Below are positions 44,966-57,073 of a DNA stretch of 64,000 nucleotides, one piece after another (position 1 is the first letter of the stretch; every line of letters begins with the position of its first letter). The DNA is taken from assembly GCF_022605165.1 (NCBI RefSeq), contig NC_063068.1, positions 1,116,001-1,180,000 of the forward strand, in the 5' to 3' direction. This DNA comes from Purpureocillium takamizusanense (taxonomy: Eukaryota > Ascomycota > Sordariomycetes > Hypocreales > Ophiocordycipitaceae). Position numbers and translations under genes: made by a program. The notes beneath the pieces were generated by a model. That model made no database searches. It had not been told where the DNA came from and saw nothing but the letters and a program-made list of their open reading frames with translations.

Positions 44966-45296
44966 TCGTACATGTGTCCTTACGCAATTACGAAGGGGAG
45001 CTGACCACCGCGGGTCCACACGAGACGCGATGGTCTCGGGTATTATTTTTGGACTGGGTTACGAACGTAGGCGTCTCGGGACGGAGGGATATGAGGGAAA
45101 TTATTTAGGGTCAAGCTCCATGATGCGTATCCATGGGCGGACGGGACGGGATTATGACTACAATGAATGCACCTGGTATTACTTTATTTTTGACTCTGCC
45201 CTTGCGACGTGTAGGGTAACCGCCGACATACAGCATCGCCAACTGCCTCACCAGAGCCATCAACGACACTCGTCGTTGCTCATGGCGCCACCCGCG

Positions 45297-45312
45297 CCCC
45301 CCCCCCCCCCCC
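45297..45312 (+). repeat. C16 homopolymer
   Basis: Sixteen consecutive C, one of three long C/G runs in this gene-poor tract. Confidence 0.9.
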
Positions 45313-45592
45313 TTCTCGTGCCGTGCGCCGCCAACCTGTAGTTTAATGGACGCCGCGTGGCACTTCCCCGGAAGGTGGGCAGGCTGTTGGGTGCGGATTT
45401 TACGCAAGTCAGGTACGTGCATTACCTTGCATGCGCTGTACTTTAGTAGTACGTAGAAGAGTGCCTGCCGTTGTGCAGCAAGAGCTACACGTTAGTAGTC
45501 AGCGCATTGTACGTACGCACTCGCATTCGCCTCACCGCAACGACCGCCGGACGGGTTCCATGCACACGGACCTCACCGCCACTCAAGTCTGT

Positions 45593-45612
45593 TGGTGGTG
45601 GTGGTGGTGGTG
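45593..45612 (+). repeat. (GGT)n microsatellite
   Basis: About six tandem TGG/GGT units. Confidence 0.85.
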
Positions 45613-46074
45613 AATGTTGGGGGTGAAGGTAGAAAAGGTCTGCCCACCACCACACTCCCATCTCCGCTCGCGCTCAGCTCAGCTCTCTCAGCAACCTCTC
45701 CTCCCCGCTCCCGGGCCAAAGCCAATGGCGATTGTGTCTCCGCATCCCTCCCCGCGATTCCGTTGGACGATGCGTCGTCGTCGTCACCTGCATTGCATGG
45801 GCGGCGGTGGCCCCCCGTTCGTTCACCATTTATTTTGTCACGCACCTAAGTATAAAACTCCACCGTTAGTCTTTTTTTTCCACGCTCGCCGTGAATAATC
45901 GTGAATGAAATGAGCCCGCCCTCCCCCTTGCCTCGGTGCAACATCACCCGATGGCCCGTCCGGTCCGACTCGGCGGGACACGGACAAGACAAGATGAAAG
46001 GCACGGGACAAGACTGGACCGGACAGCAGAAGAGCGATGATAGAGGGTCACGGAGTGGATTGGATGGATTAGAT

Positions 46075-46098
46075 TGGATGGATGGATGGATGGATGGA
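46075..46098 (+). repeat. (GGAT)n microsatellite
   Basis: About six tandem GGAT units, preceded by imperfect copies from 46054. Confidence 0.9.
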
Positions 46099-46365
46099 AA
46101 GCTTCAATGGCATCATGGCAAGGCGTGAGTGAGGTGTGCCACACCCGCGGTCCTGGGCTTTTCTTGCCTGCCAGGAACAGACAGCCATCATTTGCCATGC
46201 ACTCTCGTAGCTCGTCATCCATCTATGCATCCATCCATGCAGCCTGCGCAGCAACAGCCAGCCCGACGGGCGCGACAACGCATCTCACAACTGCCGCAAC
46301 GCCACGACATTCCAGCCACGGCGCGGCGGCGGTGGGCGGCGGCCTGTCCAGGACGCCGGATCAGA

Positions 46366-46440
46366 ACACCACCACCATCACCACCACCATCACCACCACC
46401 ACCACCACCACCACCACCTTTCCATCCATCCATCCATCAT
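46366..46440 (+). repeat. Compound (CAC)n / (CATC)n microsatellite
   Basis: About 53 bases of CAC/CAT triplets followed by five CATC tetramers; the second part is the strand complement of the GGAT repeat at 46075, so the two could pair as an inverted repeat. Confidence 0.9.
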
Positions 46441-47486
46441 TGATCCATCAATTCCGCCCCCACCCCTCTCCCCGCGCGCGGCGCCTCATTGAGCACGGGG
46501 CAAGTCAGCATTCCATGGGCCCAATTGGTCCCGCTGCGAAGGTCACTTTGCGCGTGGAACTGCCTTGTCTGCGTCGCCGGAATTTACGCCGCACGCACAA
46601 CTCTCCCACTTACCTGCCTGCCTTGCCTTGCCTGCCTTTGCCTGCCTTGTCATTCCTGAGAACCCGTTTCATAGTGCCTGTCTCTGTCTCTCGTCGCCGT
46701 TTGTCTCACGCTCATGAGGTACGAGTATATCCCTGAAACTTTGGCTCATCTCTTGGCTCTGGCCTCCGAGAACCTGCGGCGGGCGAGGGCGGCCCGGCCA
46801 CGTGCAAGACTACTACTAGTACCGCTGCCTTGCCCGCGCGTTCACGCAGTAGTTAGTTACGTCTTACGGCACTTCCGAACTTTGCTGTGCAGGGATGGTT
46901 GCAGAGACAAAGAATGTCATTGACGCGAACCCAGGGGGTGGCAAAATCAAATCATTCAACTGCGTGCGCGTAGCACACACACGGCACTGCAACTTGGCTT
47001 GGTGTGCCCGCATCTCTCTTTGGGCCATATCCCTGCTGTGACACCTCTTTTTGTTCAGATGACAGGTGAATGAATGACTTGACCGAGACGCCTAGATGGA
47101 TTCGGCGACTGAGAAATGGGATGCGTGACCACCATCCTCAGCCAACATTCACGCTCGCTCTCACTGCCGCCCCTCTCTCCCTCCCACAGTCTCCCTCTCT
47201 CTCGCTCACTCTCTCAGCGGCCAACAACACACAAACAGCCCCCCCCCCCGAGCTGTCGGGTGCAGTGTGCAGGGTGCTCGGTCCTTCTTCACCGGCCAAC
47301 TGCAAGGAACCCAACAGCCAACAAAGCTGCCGCCGCGGACCACAGCGTCGGTAATCCCGCTCAAATGGTTCTGCCGTTGCCGTGTCCGTGTCCGTGTGTC
47401 CGTGTGTCTCTGTGTTCCCGCGCCCGTGCCTGGCGCTGGTCGGTGCTTCGGGCTTTCATTATGACGTGAGAAGGGGTAGTTAGGTG

Positions 47487-47505
47487 GTGTGTGTGTGTGT
47501 GTGTG
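47487..47505 (+). repeat. (GT)n microsatellite
   Basis: Nine tandem GT units. Confidence 0.9.
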
Positions 47506-48241
47506 CCCTCCCTCTCATCCTCCCCGCTCCTCCCTCCCTCTCCTCGCCTCCCGAGTCAGGCAGCATGCGCCGGCATGGCCTGGGGGGGGGGATCGCCAAC
47601 CAACAACAAAGGCTACCGCCAGCCCGCCGAACCCGCCAACCCGGACAGCTGCAAGACCACCACCGGCGACCACGGCGACCTCCCCGTCGAGTGCCACCCG
47701 GGGGAAGAGGAGGGGGAAAAAAAGGGTCCCAGTTCAATGCGGGCTTTGCAAATCTCCGGGGCTTCAACAGAAACCAAAGCCATGCATGGGAAGGAAGCAT
47801 GAGAAGTAAAAAAAAACGGCAAAACAACAAGAATAGAGACGGGAGAGGTAGACCAAAGCCACAGGGCAAATACGAGGCGCCGGCGTCATCCTGCCCGAAC
47901 CCGTATCGATCACCACGTTCGCACACACCCCGGGGGCGGGGAGGTAGATCAGCAGCGTCATTCATCGCCCCCCTGTCAGTCCGTCCGTCCGTCCGTTCCC
48001 CACAAGGCAGGCACCGTAGGCGGCATCGCAGGGTGCATTCAATCAATCACTCAGCCATCCCGCGTGGCTCGGCTCCCCTGACGAGGATACACGCTATCGG
48101 GCACCAGGCAGTGAGTGTGGTGGTAGTGGTTGATTAAGAGAGGGAGAATTCTTGTTTTATTCTTCAAATTCTTTTCGTGCTTCATGTCTCCCGTTCCTGT
48201 TTTTTGCTTCTCGCCCATGTTTCTCGTTCCTGGCGTGAGTT

Positions 48242-48254
48242 GGGGGGGGGGGGG
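48242..48254 (+). repeat. G13 homopolymer
   Basis: Thirteen consecutive G; a second G run of ten lies near 47581. Confidence 0.9.
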
Positions 48255-49104
48255 CAGCGCCCGGCCCTGTCGATTTTCTTCGGAGGGGTGGGAACTGGGA
48301 GGGAACCGGGACCTGAAGGGCAACGGGCTGGACCAATTCACGTGCGGGCTGCAATTGGAAATTTTTCAGGGTCCCGGCCGGGCGCCGAGCCCGCCAGCAG
48401 GCCGCACAACCGAAAGCGTCTCCACCGACGTGTTTGCGAGCCCACCTCAGCTTCTTATTACTACTGCACCACAGACAGCGCACCAGGACTAGCAGCCATC
48501 CCAATGCCCACAAGCGCATTCATTACATCAGCCCAGCTGCCAAGCCACCACCCGACGTCCAGTAGTCCTCGCTGCTATCCGAGGGACCACCCCATGCGGC
48601 CGTTTGCCGAAATTGACGTTGTGATGCGAGACCCAGACACCTGTCAAAAACGCACCAGCGACACGATGAGGAAAGAGGGAAACGGCAAGAAAATTTTTGG
48701 TCGCAGGCCCCGTCCAGGGCTGCCTGGCTTCGTGTGCATTTGGTATCAAATGTGTCAATGCAAACCCTCCGGCTCAACGGTAGGGCTGCAGACAGTGCCA
48801 ACTATCATTACAAGACAAAGTATACGTAGTAAGTGGGCAGTGTAGTGTGTCCCTCCGCCTTATGTGCGTCTGCTGCAGATCGCGTGGTATCGGTATGCAA
48901 ATCAGTGCGCCATCCCTGTTCCCGTGATATCCGTGAAAAAATTCCCAACGCTGAAACCCAGTCGATATGAAACGCGATTGATGAGGCCGTAGTAGTAGGT
49001 GCTGAGGTGTAGTAATAGAGAGAGAGGTGTTCAAGGATGGTGACTTGCTTGGTGTGAGGTAGCGTGGTGAAGAAAGACGAAGGATGAGTAGAGCCTGACA
49101 AGAA

Positions 49105-49938
49105 TCACAGCTGCGCGACCTCGTCGGTGCATGCGCCCTCCATGTCCTCGTTGTCGAAAACGATGCCGCGGCGCTTCCAGCCGCCTCGCTTGATAAAATC
49201 CTCGAGGCTGTCCATCGTTTTCATCGGCGGTCGTCGAACAACCACCGTCTCCCGCTTGTAGCTGAAGTTGGGCATTGACCGGTGGCCGGGCTGGCCGAGC
49301 TGCGTCTGCTCCGTCGGCTCCGCTTCGTCCGTCGTCTCAGTGTCTGTCCCTCCGCCCAGGTCGTTGTCATCCTCGGGTGTGGTCGTGCTGCCCGTGGTCA
49401 CCTGGTCCAGCGTGTACACCGTGGACGCCGACCACCTCGACTTGGGCAGCTGCGGGCGCTGTCTGAGTTGAAGCAGGAAGTAGTCCTGAGGCTCCGTGCG
49501 GTCATTGTCGCCGTGGTCCATGGGGCTGGCGTGCGGCGGGAGCTCCATCTCGAAGGGTTGGTCCTCCTGGATGTCCCATTGCCTCAGCTCGTACTCGCTC
49601 GCCCGCTCAAAATAGCCACTGTCGCCCTCATCCGCCCCGTCGCTGTCGTCGAAAAAGGTGGCTACGCCCTCGAAACGCCTCCGCTCGGGGCTCAGCAGCG
49701 GCCGGTCGTGGAGTCGGGGCGGAGGTTGGAAGGTTGGGTGCAGAGCAAGAGGGTCAAAGGTCGTGCTGCGGCTCGAGTGCGGTGCCCGAGGTGTCGATGC
49801 AGAAAGCGTTGAGGAGGGTGAAGAGGAAAAGTCGGAACCGGAGGATAGTGAGCATCCAGAGAAGGAGACCTTGCGGATGTGGAGGTCACGGGGCTTGGAC
49901 GACTTTCGTCGTTGGCTGAAGCCGTTGAGAACATGCAT
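49105..49938 (-). CDS. Uncharacterised largely disordered 277-residue protein
   Basis: An intronless frame starting MHVLNGFSQRRKSSKPRDLH. The N-terminal half is Ser/Pro-rich and the middle is acidic (DDSDGADEGDSGYFER, EDDNDLGGGTDTETTDEAE). The last 60 residues look the most constrained: MPNFSYKRETVVVRR, then MKTMDSLEDFIKRGGWKRRGIVF, then an acidic tail. No enzyme motif, leader or membrane segment is present. It resembles conserved hypothetical proteins of filamentous fungi. It is the only convincing gene in an 11.7-kb tract, with over 6.6 kb of non-coding DNA upstream, which would suit a heavily regulated gene (inference). Confidence 0.72.
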   Translation of the reverse strand: MHVLNGFSQRRKSSKPRDLHIRKVSFSGCSLSSGSDFSSSPSSTLSASTPRAPHSSRSTTFDPLALHPTFQPPPRLHDRPLLSPERRRFEGVATFFDDSDGADEGDSGYFERASEYELRQWDIQEDQPFEMELPPHASPMDHGDNDRTEPQDYFLLQLRQRPQLPKSRWSASTVYTLDQVTTGSTTTPEDDNDLGGGTDTETTDEAEPTEQTQLGQPGHRSMPNFSYKRETVVVRRPPMKTMDSLEDFIKRGGWKRRGIVFDNEDMEGACTDEVAQL

Positions 49939-52900
49939 GGCTGTGGTGTTTCGAGGAAGTGTGTGAAGGGAGAAGATGGTTAATGGCCCTGGGTCCGATC
50001 CGACTCAGATACTGCCGGTCGTCGAGGCGTTTCGCTGCGTAGCTGGGCCAGCCGGGTCTGCCGGCTGATCCAGAGGGTGGCCGATGGAGGAGATGGGTGC
50101 TCGGCCGTGGAAGAGCCCCGAGGGTTAGGTGGCTGTTTGCTTGATGTTGGATGAACACAAGTTCAGACGAGCGTCGAAGAGGGCTATAAGGAGCCTCAAG
50201 GTGTCAAGAGGTAATAAACCGTCTTGTCCGTGGTAGTATATAGATGCCGGGATGCCAGGATCACGCCGTGGGAGGAGGTGGGCGGCTCAACATGATATAC
50301 AGGCCAGGGCAAGGACTGACTGACTGACTGGCTTGGCTAGGCCGGTCGCCGCGCAAAAGAGGCGGTACGTACTGCATCAGGTACGGCGCCGCGCCAAGGT
50401 GTGTGTGGTGGAGTGGAGGTCGAGAGCGAAGTGGAGGCCAAGGAGGCCAAGACAGACACGCCCACCCACTGCCACCCACACACACACACGCCCATGCATC
50501 CATCACCTCACGCAGCTCCGCCACCAAACCTCGGGCGTCGACTAGCTTTTTTGGTGCTGCCGCTGCCGCTGCTGCTCGTTCCGGCTGCTTGTGCCAAGTA
50601 CCGCCCTCGGCGGCGGCTGCACCGGCGGAGAATTTGCGAATGCACGGCGGCGACGTTTGCGGATTGTGGTTTCATAAGACGACTGGGATTGTCAGGCCAT
50701 GCTGCCGCCACATCCCGTCTCGCCGAGTCGACATGGCCAACAGACAGCGAGCGGCCCGGACCAGGCAGCTCGCTCGAGTGTCGTGACTGACCGACCGGTG
50801 CATCCGTGGACGGGACGGGCAGGGCAGGTGATGAGCCAATCGACGAAACATGCGGGGTCGATCAGTTGCGCATCCATCAGTCACTCACTGGGCTGGTCTG
50901 ACGCAAGACCTTGGGCGGGCACCCTCGTACGAGGAGCGAGCTGGCTGCCAAGGCACCAAGAAAAGAATTGCAGACCGCTGCGCTGCCCCTGCCAGCCCAA
51001 GCTCCCAAGCCCTGCTAGCACTGTTAGCAATGCCGCAGCCGACAAATGGGCCGCCTCCGACGAGTGCAACTGCAGGGCTCGAAACGTGTTTCCTCGTACT
51101 CGAGCGGTCCTGGGGTCGCTCAATCTGGCAGCCGATGGCTGTCGACGTCATGACGACGATGTTGGCCGTCAACGACGAGCGGAGAGGGTCCAGTCGTCGT
51201 GATTGCGTCGAACCGCGGTGTGCAAGACATTTCGAGGTTCGTGACCATGGCCGCTGTGTCAAGGTGTCGCAAAATGCAATTTCCCAGAAAAGATTCCCAG
51301 AAAAGAAGCAAAAAGGGAGGGTGCTGGTCCAGAATGGGCCCAGCGACCTGCATGTCTCTGGTGGTTCTCGCTGTTTGGTGTGTCTGACCTGAGCTGGCCT
51401 GGCCTGCCCGGCCAGGATCGGGATCGTGCCCAGCCAGCTGTCAGCGCAGCGCAGCAACAAGGGGGGCGGACTCTGGGGGACGCGCGGTGCGCTTGCAGCC
51501 GCGGCGCTGACCGGCTGGCGGGCAGGGGGTGCGGAGAGCGTCCATCTCATCGACCTAGGCATCCATGGATATTCTTACTTCCTTTTGCCTCTGGCCCAGC
51601 ATCCGCGCCGTCCGAGACAGGAGAGGCTGCTCCCGCAGTCTCGAGGCGAGGCTGCAAGCACTTTGGCGGTGTCGGGCAGCAAGCAGCCCGCGAGAGAGGG
51701 CTGTCGGGCCCCGTTTCCCAGGCCTGATCCCTGCTCTGTTGCGCCTTCCCGCGGTTGCTGGCGACAGTGTTGCCAATTGCCATGCCATGGCTCTCCCGCC
51801 CGGCAGCCGCGATCGCCGTCGGTGCGGGCAGCGTGTGTGTGACTGCCGCCTGTGGTGGCTGCCTTGTGACTGCCTACTGTAGGCCTCGTTGCTTTGCTTT
51901 GCTTGTCTTTTTGCTCACCGCAATGCCAATCTGTGAATGCCTTCATTTCGATGGGCATTCGTGCCGCCACTTTCTCATCACGCGCGCCTCTGTAAGTGCA
52001 GTACCTGCTATACTACTTTGCTGTCTTGTACTGTACCGACTGACAAATACCGTCCCTGTCGGGCCGCTGGAACAATCTCACGTCGTTGGCCGCCCGCGAT
52101 GACCACTGATCTGTGACCAGACACCTGGATGACGGGTTCTGCTCCCTTATTACCCAAGATGTCACACAAGACCGCGGCCTTGGGGCAGCCCGTCTGACAA
52201 AGTTGGATGGACGCCAATCGGGCTCGTGGTCGGCGTCCCAGGCCCCAGGATAGTCACCCGACGGTCGCGACGGGGACGACGGGCAGTAGAGCCAACGAGG
52301 CAGTCCCGACCCCACGGTTCCCAGGCCTCAGCTCCCGTACCACCGCAGAGAGGAATCGTCATCATCAGTTCGCTGCACCCCGCATGGTACAACGCGAAAG
52401 CCCGCAGCGCAGCGCGGCAGGGGCCAGCGCGCAATCAAAGGGTGCCCCACGCTGTGCCCCTCTGGTGAAATCACGGCCAGCGTGGGCCACCTGACCATCA
52501 ACCCTGCCTGCAGGGCTGGCCTCGCCTCTCCGCATCGTCGCCGCGCTAACGCACCTGGTACCTGCGCTGCTGCAGGTGCTGCAGGTGCTGCAACTGCGCT
52601 GGCCGTTTCTTTCTCTCTCCGCCTTTGTCCGTGCGGCGGTACCTGCAGCTTCGGGGGCGAATGGCATCACGACCACCTACCTAGTACCTACGTACCTTAG
52701 TACAGCGCACCACGCACATCTGCATCACCGCCTCCGCCTCGGTGCAAATGGAATGAACGGTCGCATTCGTGCTGCCCCTCCCTCCCCGCGGATACGATGC
52801 GAGATGGACGATCATCAAGCGACCGAGCGACCGAGCGGTGAGCCTTTTGCTTCCAAATGCGCAAACCCCCGCTACGGCCTGGCCGCACCACACCCGCAAA

Positions 52901-55900
52901 GGACTGCTAACAAGGGCTGCCCAAGGCAAATTCCAACCCTTTCCCAGACGCGCTCGACAAAGACGACCCACGCATCCCGTCCCGTCCATCATGGAAAGCA
53001 TGATGCGGTCCGTGCTCTCTCTGCGGAATTGTTTGCTAGTTTCCCGAAACGGCCGTCCTGGACTCCGAACATACTCGGGTCGTGATATCCCATCATGGGT
53101 TTATTCGCCCAAGCCGTCCCGACGGTCAGCCCCAGGACTCCATAGATAGCCATCTGTCGCAATCGTCCGTACGAGAGCCAATTGACACTTGCTTGCGATG
53201 CTGCGACTGACCACCTATAACCCCATCTTCAGCCGCCACGGGCATGACAGCCTCGCGCCAGAGGAGACCTTCGAAGCCTCGTGCCACCCGTTCGGTCGCC
53301 TTTGGCAGTTCGTGCTTCACTACAAAACTTTGAAGCCCCGGTCCGACACGCCCCCGGGCCAAGCAGCTCTCAGTTCCCATCAATCAGCGTCGCGAAGGCC
53401 AACTTGCACCCAGTGCCTGGCGTGAGGGCTCCAATCACGTTATCAGGTGGGCTGTCGTCCGCTGCGAACCAAGACGCCTCGTTGCCAGCCCAGCAGTCCC
53501 CCCAAAACAGCTTTGTCCTGTCTTTCGTACGAGTCCAGCGGCTTTCCCATGCCTTCCCCACTCTTTCGACTCCCCCGATGCCCCGGCTCTCACCTCTCCC
53601 GCCCGCCGGGTCCGTCGCCATCCACACTCCAGCTCGGCGCCGCCGAAGTGGAAAGAGAGACGAGAGCGGCAGGCAGACGCTCCATTTCGTCCCGTCTCGC
53701 CTCATCCAATCTCATCTTATCCGCCGTCCGTCTCCGTAACTCTTTGATTCGCAACATTGCCAAGGTCGGGACAGGGCGGCGTCGCGCAGGACCGGGTCTG
53801 CGGCGAGGGCAATGTACTATTGCCAATGGATGGCGGCCAGCTGAAAGCGTCGTGGTCCGTTTCTAGCAGTGGACCCATTGATGTGCCAGACTGCCGCTGC
53901 ACATCGCCAAGTCCGCCTCGTGTCGCCGTGCCCCGCGTGTGGGAATGCAGGCGGCCAATATGCACCACTTTGGTTGACGGCGCCATCACTAGCACAGCGC
54001 ATCGTAACGCATCCTCGTCGTGGTTGCCGGATGAGGACTTACTGACAACCGCCATCGGCTCTTCTCGCCATGGGTTCGTTGATGCACGTCTGGCAGCTTC
54101 GGGGGCACGACGGGCGCCGGGCCAACCATTGAGCCACTTCCCCCTCTTGTCGTCCATCTCTCTTCTCCTCATCTTGCCCCAATTTGGAGGCATGGCCCAG
54201 GGAGGGCTTGGCCTCAAAAGCCACACGATCCAAAACGTCAAAATTAGTGGCCAAGTCGAGAGGGGAAAAGGCACACCCGGTCGACACGCCTCTGGACCGG
54301 GCATTTGGACCAAGCCACGCAAGCCTCACATCCCCCCAGGAACCAGATGCTCCTGAAGCCAGCCTGCACCCGTCTTCGGCGGCGCCGTGTGGCTGACCGC
54401 CGATTGATTTTCATCTCTTTAGCATGATAAGGCATTACTGTGCCCGTTCACCCGCCCGAGCGCCTCAGTACCTTGGCTAACAAAGCCACAAGTCGATCCA
54501 GACCCCCTTCTTCTGGCCCTTGTTTTCTGTTCTCGACATGGCTATTGCCAAGCAATGAAAGAGAGCAGGCAATCTTGCCGTGGTGCATTAGATGCCGCCG
54601 TTGCGCGGACAACCCCGATCAACGTCCCAAACCCCATCAGCGCTCACACCATCAACATCAGCTCAACCCACCATCCGCGGCCACGACCCATCGCAGCTGC
54701 CACCACAACACGCCGCTAGTAAGGAGGAACGATGTTGCCGCCGCTCCCCTCTCTCTTGCCAAGGCGAAACAGTTCAGTTCAAGGGAACAATGTCTAGGTG
54801 AATAGACTTTGGAGCTAAACCACTGGCAGAACGCAACCCCTCTGCCAATCATAGCCCTTCTTGGATGCATCATACTTTCTCGTACAACACGAACGGTCAT
54901 TCGTTCGCCTGGCACCCACCCCGCAGCAAGCTTTCTGACGTGCCCACGGCATACGTAGCTAGTATACAGGCAGAACGTCAGATGTCTCGGCCCGGATACG
55001 CACAACCTCGAACCTTCTTCCCTGGCGGTACGACGTAGTGCACCATATACAGCACATAAAAAATGCTAAAGAGTAGACCTCACTTGCCTCAGCATCAGCG
55101 AGAGGGTGTCCTCGGCGGGCCGGTGTTGCGTTGCGAGTGTCTCGAACAACTACTAGCGACATCCAACTACGTAGTTTCTCTACCGAGGCAAGATAAAGGC
55201 AACTCCCGCGATGCCATTGGCGGGCGGGCGGCCACACCTCATGACGCAGCAAGTGCCGTTTTGCCTTGGGTTCACTACTACTCATGTCGGCGCGCAGCGG
55301 AGCCTTTGTTCCTGCGCCATGCACACGCGACGCGCATAGCCGCCGCCACGAGTTCGCGATCCCACTCCATTCGGGACGCCGCCGGCTTCGCACAGACTCT
55401 TAGGATGGGGCTGCAATAAACCACTTTGGCGGTAGCCCTCAACCGATCCGACGCGGGCTGCACTGCACACACACACGCACACACGCAAGCACACACACTC
55501 GTCAGCGGCCCGATCATGGCTTATCAAAAGGCGTCGGCGTCGCAACCGATCGATCTTTGCGCAGGCGGGCAGCGTGGACCGAGCACACAAACACGCTCCC
55601 CACAGAGAGGCGATGTCCCCAGGCATGCCGGCAAAAAGCGTAGTTGCGAAGTTGACTATTGTCTAGGTTGCGTAGTAACGTATGAAGCACAGTTGTCCAG
55701 TGCCAGTCATCCAGTGCACGAGCATGCCATCGCCCGCCGCGCCGACAGAACAGACCCATGTTCACGTCACCAGGCAGCTTCCCTTGCTTCCCCAGCTGTC
55801 TCTGCGCAGCTCGACATCTCGTTGCTGCTGATCATCCACCACCAAGGGGCTACCCCACGCATCTCTGACCGCCTACTCGGCGATCTGCTGATTAGTACTG

Positions 55901-56589
55901 CTACTCGTAGCAGTCCAACCCTTGAAAGTGTAGACAGCAACCAAAACGGCCGCAACGTGGTCAGCACCACCCAAGTCTTGATCCATCCCGGTCGGCACGT
56001 GCGGTCGATTTTCTGCAGAGCCAACGGACCTGCGTTCCTGCAAGGGGAATTCGCCGCACGGTGTCTCCTCACTGCGAATGCTTTACTAAGCGGGGGTGTT
56101 GTTACTTGTCGTTATGCTCATCAGTGTCCGTTGCTGGCACTGCTCCTCCACCTCCTGAAACACCGACTACGAGGCGGCCCCCACGATCGTACCTCGGGCC
56201 CTGTGATTGAACCCGTGCTACCCGTCTCCATTCCGTCGTCATATAGGGTTCTCGCCATCATGCACGCTTAAAGTGGTTTTTCGGGTGCCCTTTTTCCTTG
56301 CAGCAGATCATGCCGGGCTGTATGTAGGGTGCCATTGTACTTCGGTGTTTCGATTTGCAGATCCCCATGGCTGCGATCCCGGTCCGGGGGAATTGCACGT
56401 CCCGCACCCGGATGATTCGGACGCATAGAGCCCCTTTTGTTTCGACTACTCGTGAGGTAGGGGAGTATGGTTTTTGGGTTCACGATGGCTGTGGCGTCTT
56501 GTCGTGTCGTGTCGCAACGTTTGGACCGTAGATCATGACAATTCGGCTTCGTCATTCGATCCACGCACTCAAGTAGCTGGCGGCGCTAC
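49939..56589. other. Long gene-poor region upstream of the 277-residue protein gene
   Basis: 6.65 kb without a supported gene. The longest open frames (for example 55426-56271) have scrambled composition, no motif and no splice partners. Tandem CTGA (50321-50336), a GGTGCTGCA repeat (52560-52595) and a CA repeat are present. Confidence 0.55.
55466..55499 (+). repeat. Imperfect (CA)n microsatellite
   Basis: About 34 bases of CA with occasional CG and AA interruptions. Confidence 0.85.
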
Positions 56590-57073
56590 TCAGCGGAGAA
56601 TTCCGTCACTCTCGCCAGGAAGGCGCTCAACGCGCTTCTGTTCCCAGTCGTCTAGGTCTCTCCCTGCCAATCTCTATTCCGTAATAAAGTCAGCACGTCA
56701 GTTCGCTCCCTACACCGGCCAAACCCCGAGTCCAAGGGAGAAGACACGGGCATAGAGGCAAGAATGAGGCCGGGGGTATTTTTGAAACAGAAAAAAAATC
56801 ACGCACGTAGTATTCCTCCTTCATGTCCACCTTGCGCGCCGACCGCCGCACGCCAAGCTCTTCCTCCTTGGTCATCTGCCGAACCTTGCGGTCGTGTCGC
56901 TCGTAGCGGATGGCCGTCGCGGGCGTCAGGACGAAGGACCCGGCGATGACGACGGCCATGAAGGGCAGGCCAAACGTCAGGAATGGGTGCTTGTTCATGA
57001 GCGCTCGGTAGCGCATGCCGAAGCGGCTGGCGTCGCCGGAGCCGCGGAACTTGTTGCTCTGAAACGTCGGCAT
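56590..57073 (-). CDS. COX16: Cytochrome c oxidase assembly protein COX16
   Basis: Exons 56807-57073 and 56590-56673 give 116 residues; the 133-nt intron is phase 0 and joins MKEEYY to RLAGRDLDDWEQKRVERLPG. The start at 57073 (MPTFQSNKFRGSG) matches the family; an ATG 11 codons upstream adds only a Ser/Gln run. One transmembrane segment lies at about 30-50 (HPFLTFGLPFMAVVIAG), followed by VLTPATAIRYERHDRKVRQ. COX16 sits in the mitochondrial inner membrane and helps insert Cox1/Cox2 into complex IV. The short second exon carries the conserved WEQKRV...RLPGE end. Confidence 0.93.

Larger units (their letters stand above)
44871..49104. other. Gene-poor tract rich in microsatellites
   Basis: More than 4.2 kb between convergent 3' ends without a convincing gene. 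It contains ACAT, C16, GGT, GGAT, CAC/CATC, GT and G13 repeats, and a pyrimidine-rich stretch at about 47150-47220. Open frames here simply translate repeats. Confidence 0.6.

Noticed and set aside
46074..46736. 220-codon frame through the CAC/CATC repeat
   Set aside because: Mostly Thr/His/Ser runs from microsatellite translation.
53717..54322. 201-codon minus-strand frame
   Set aside because: No recognisable domain or coherent hydrophobic pattern, and overlapping frames of similar length exist on the other strand.
56195..56225. tRNA-like B box (GGTTCAATC on the minus strand)
   Set aside because: Flanking bases do not form a T-arm or acceptor stem, and no A box lies at the right distance.
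55426..56271. 281-codon open frame in the gene-poor tract
   Set aside because: It translates a CA repeat at its start, has scrambled composition, no motif, no leader and no splice partner; length is expected by chance in GC-rich DNA.
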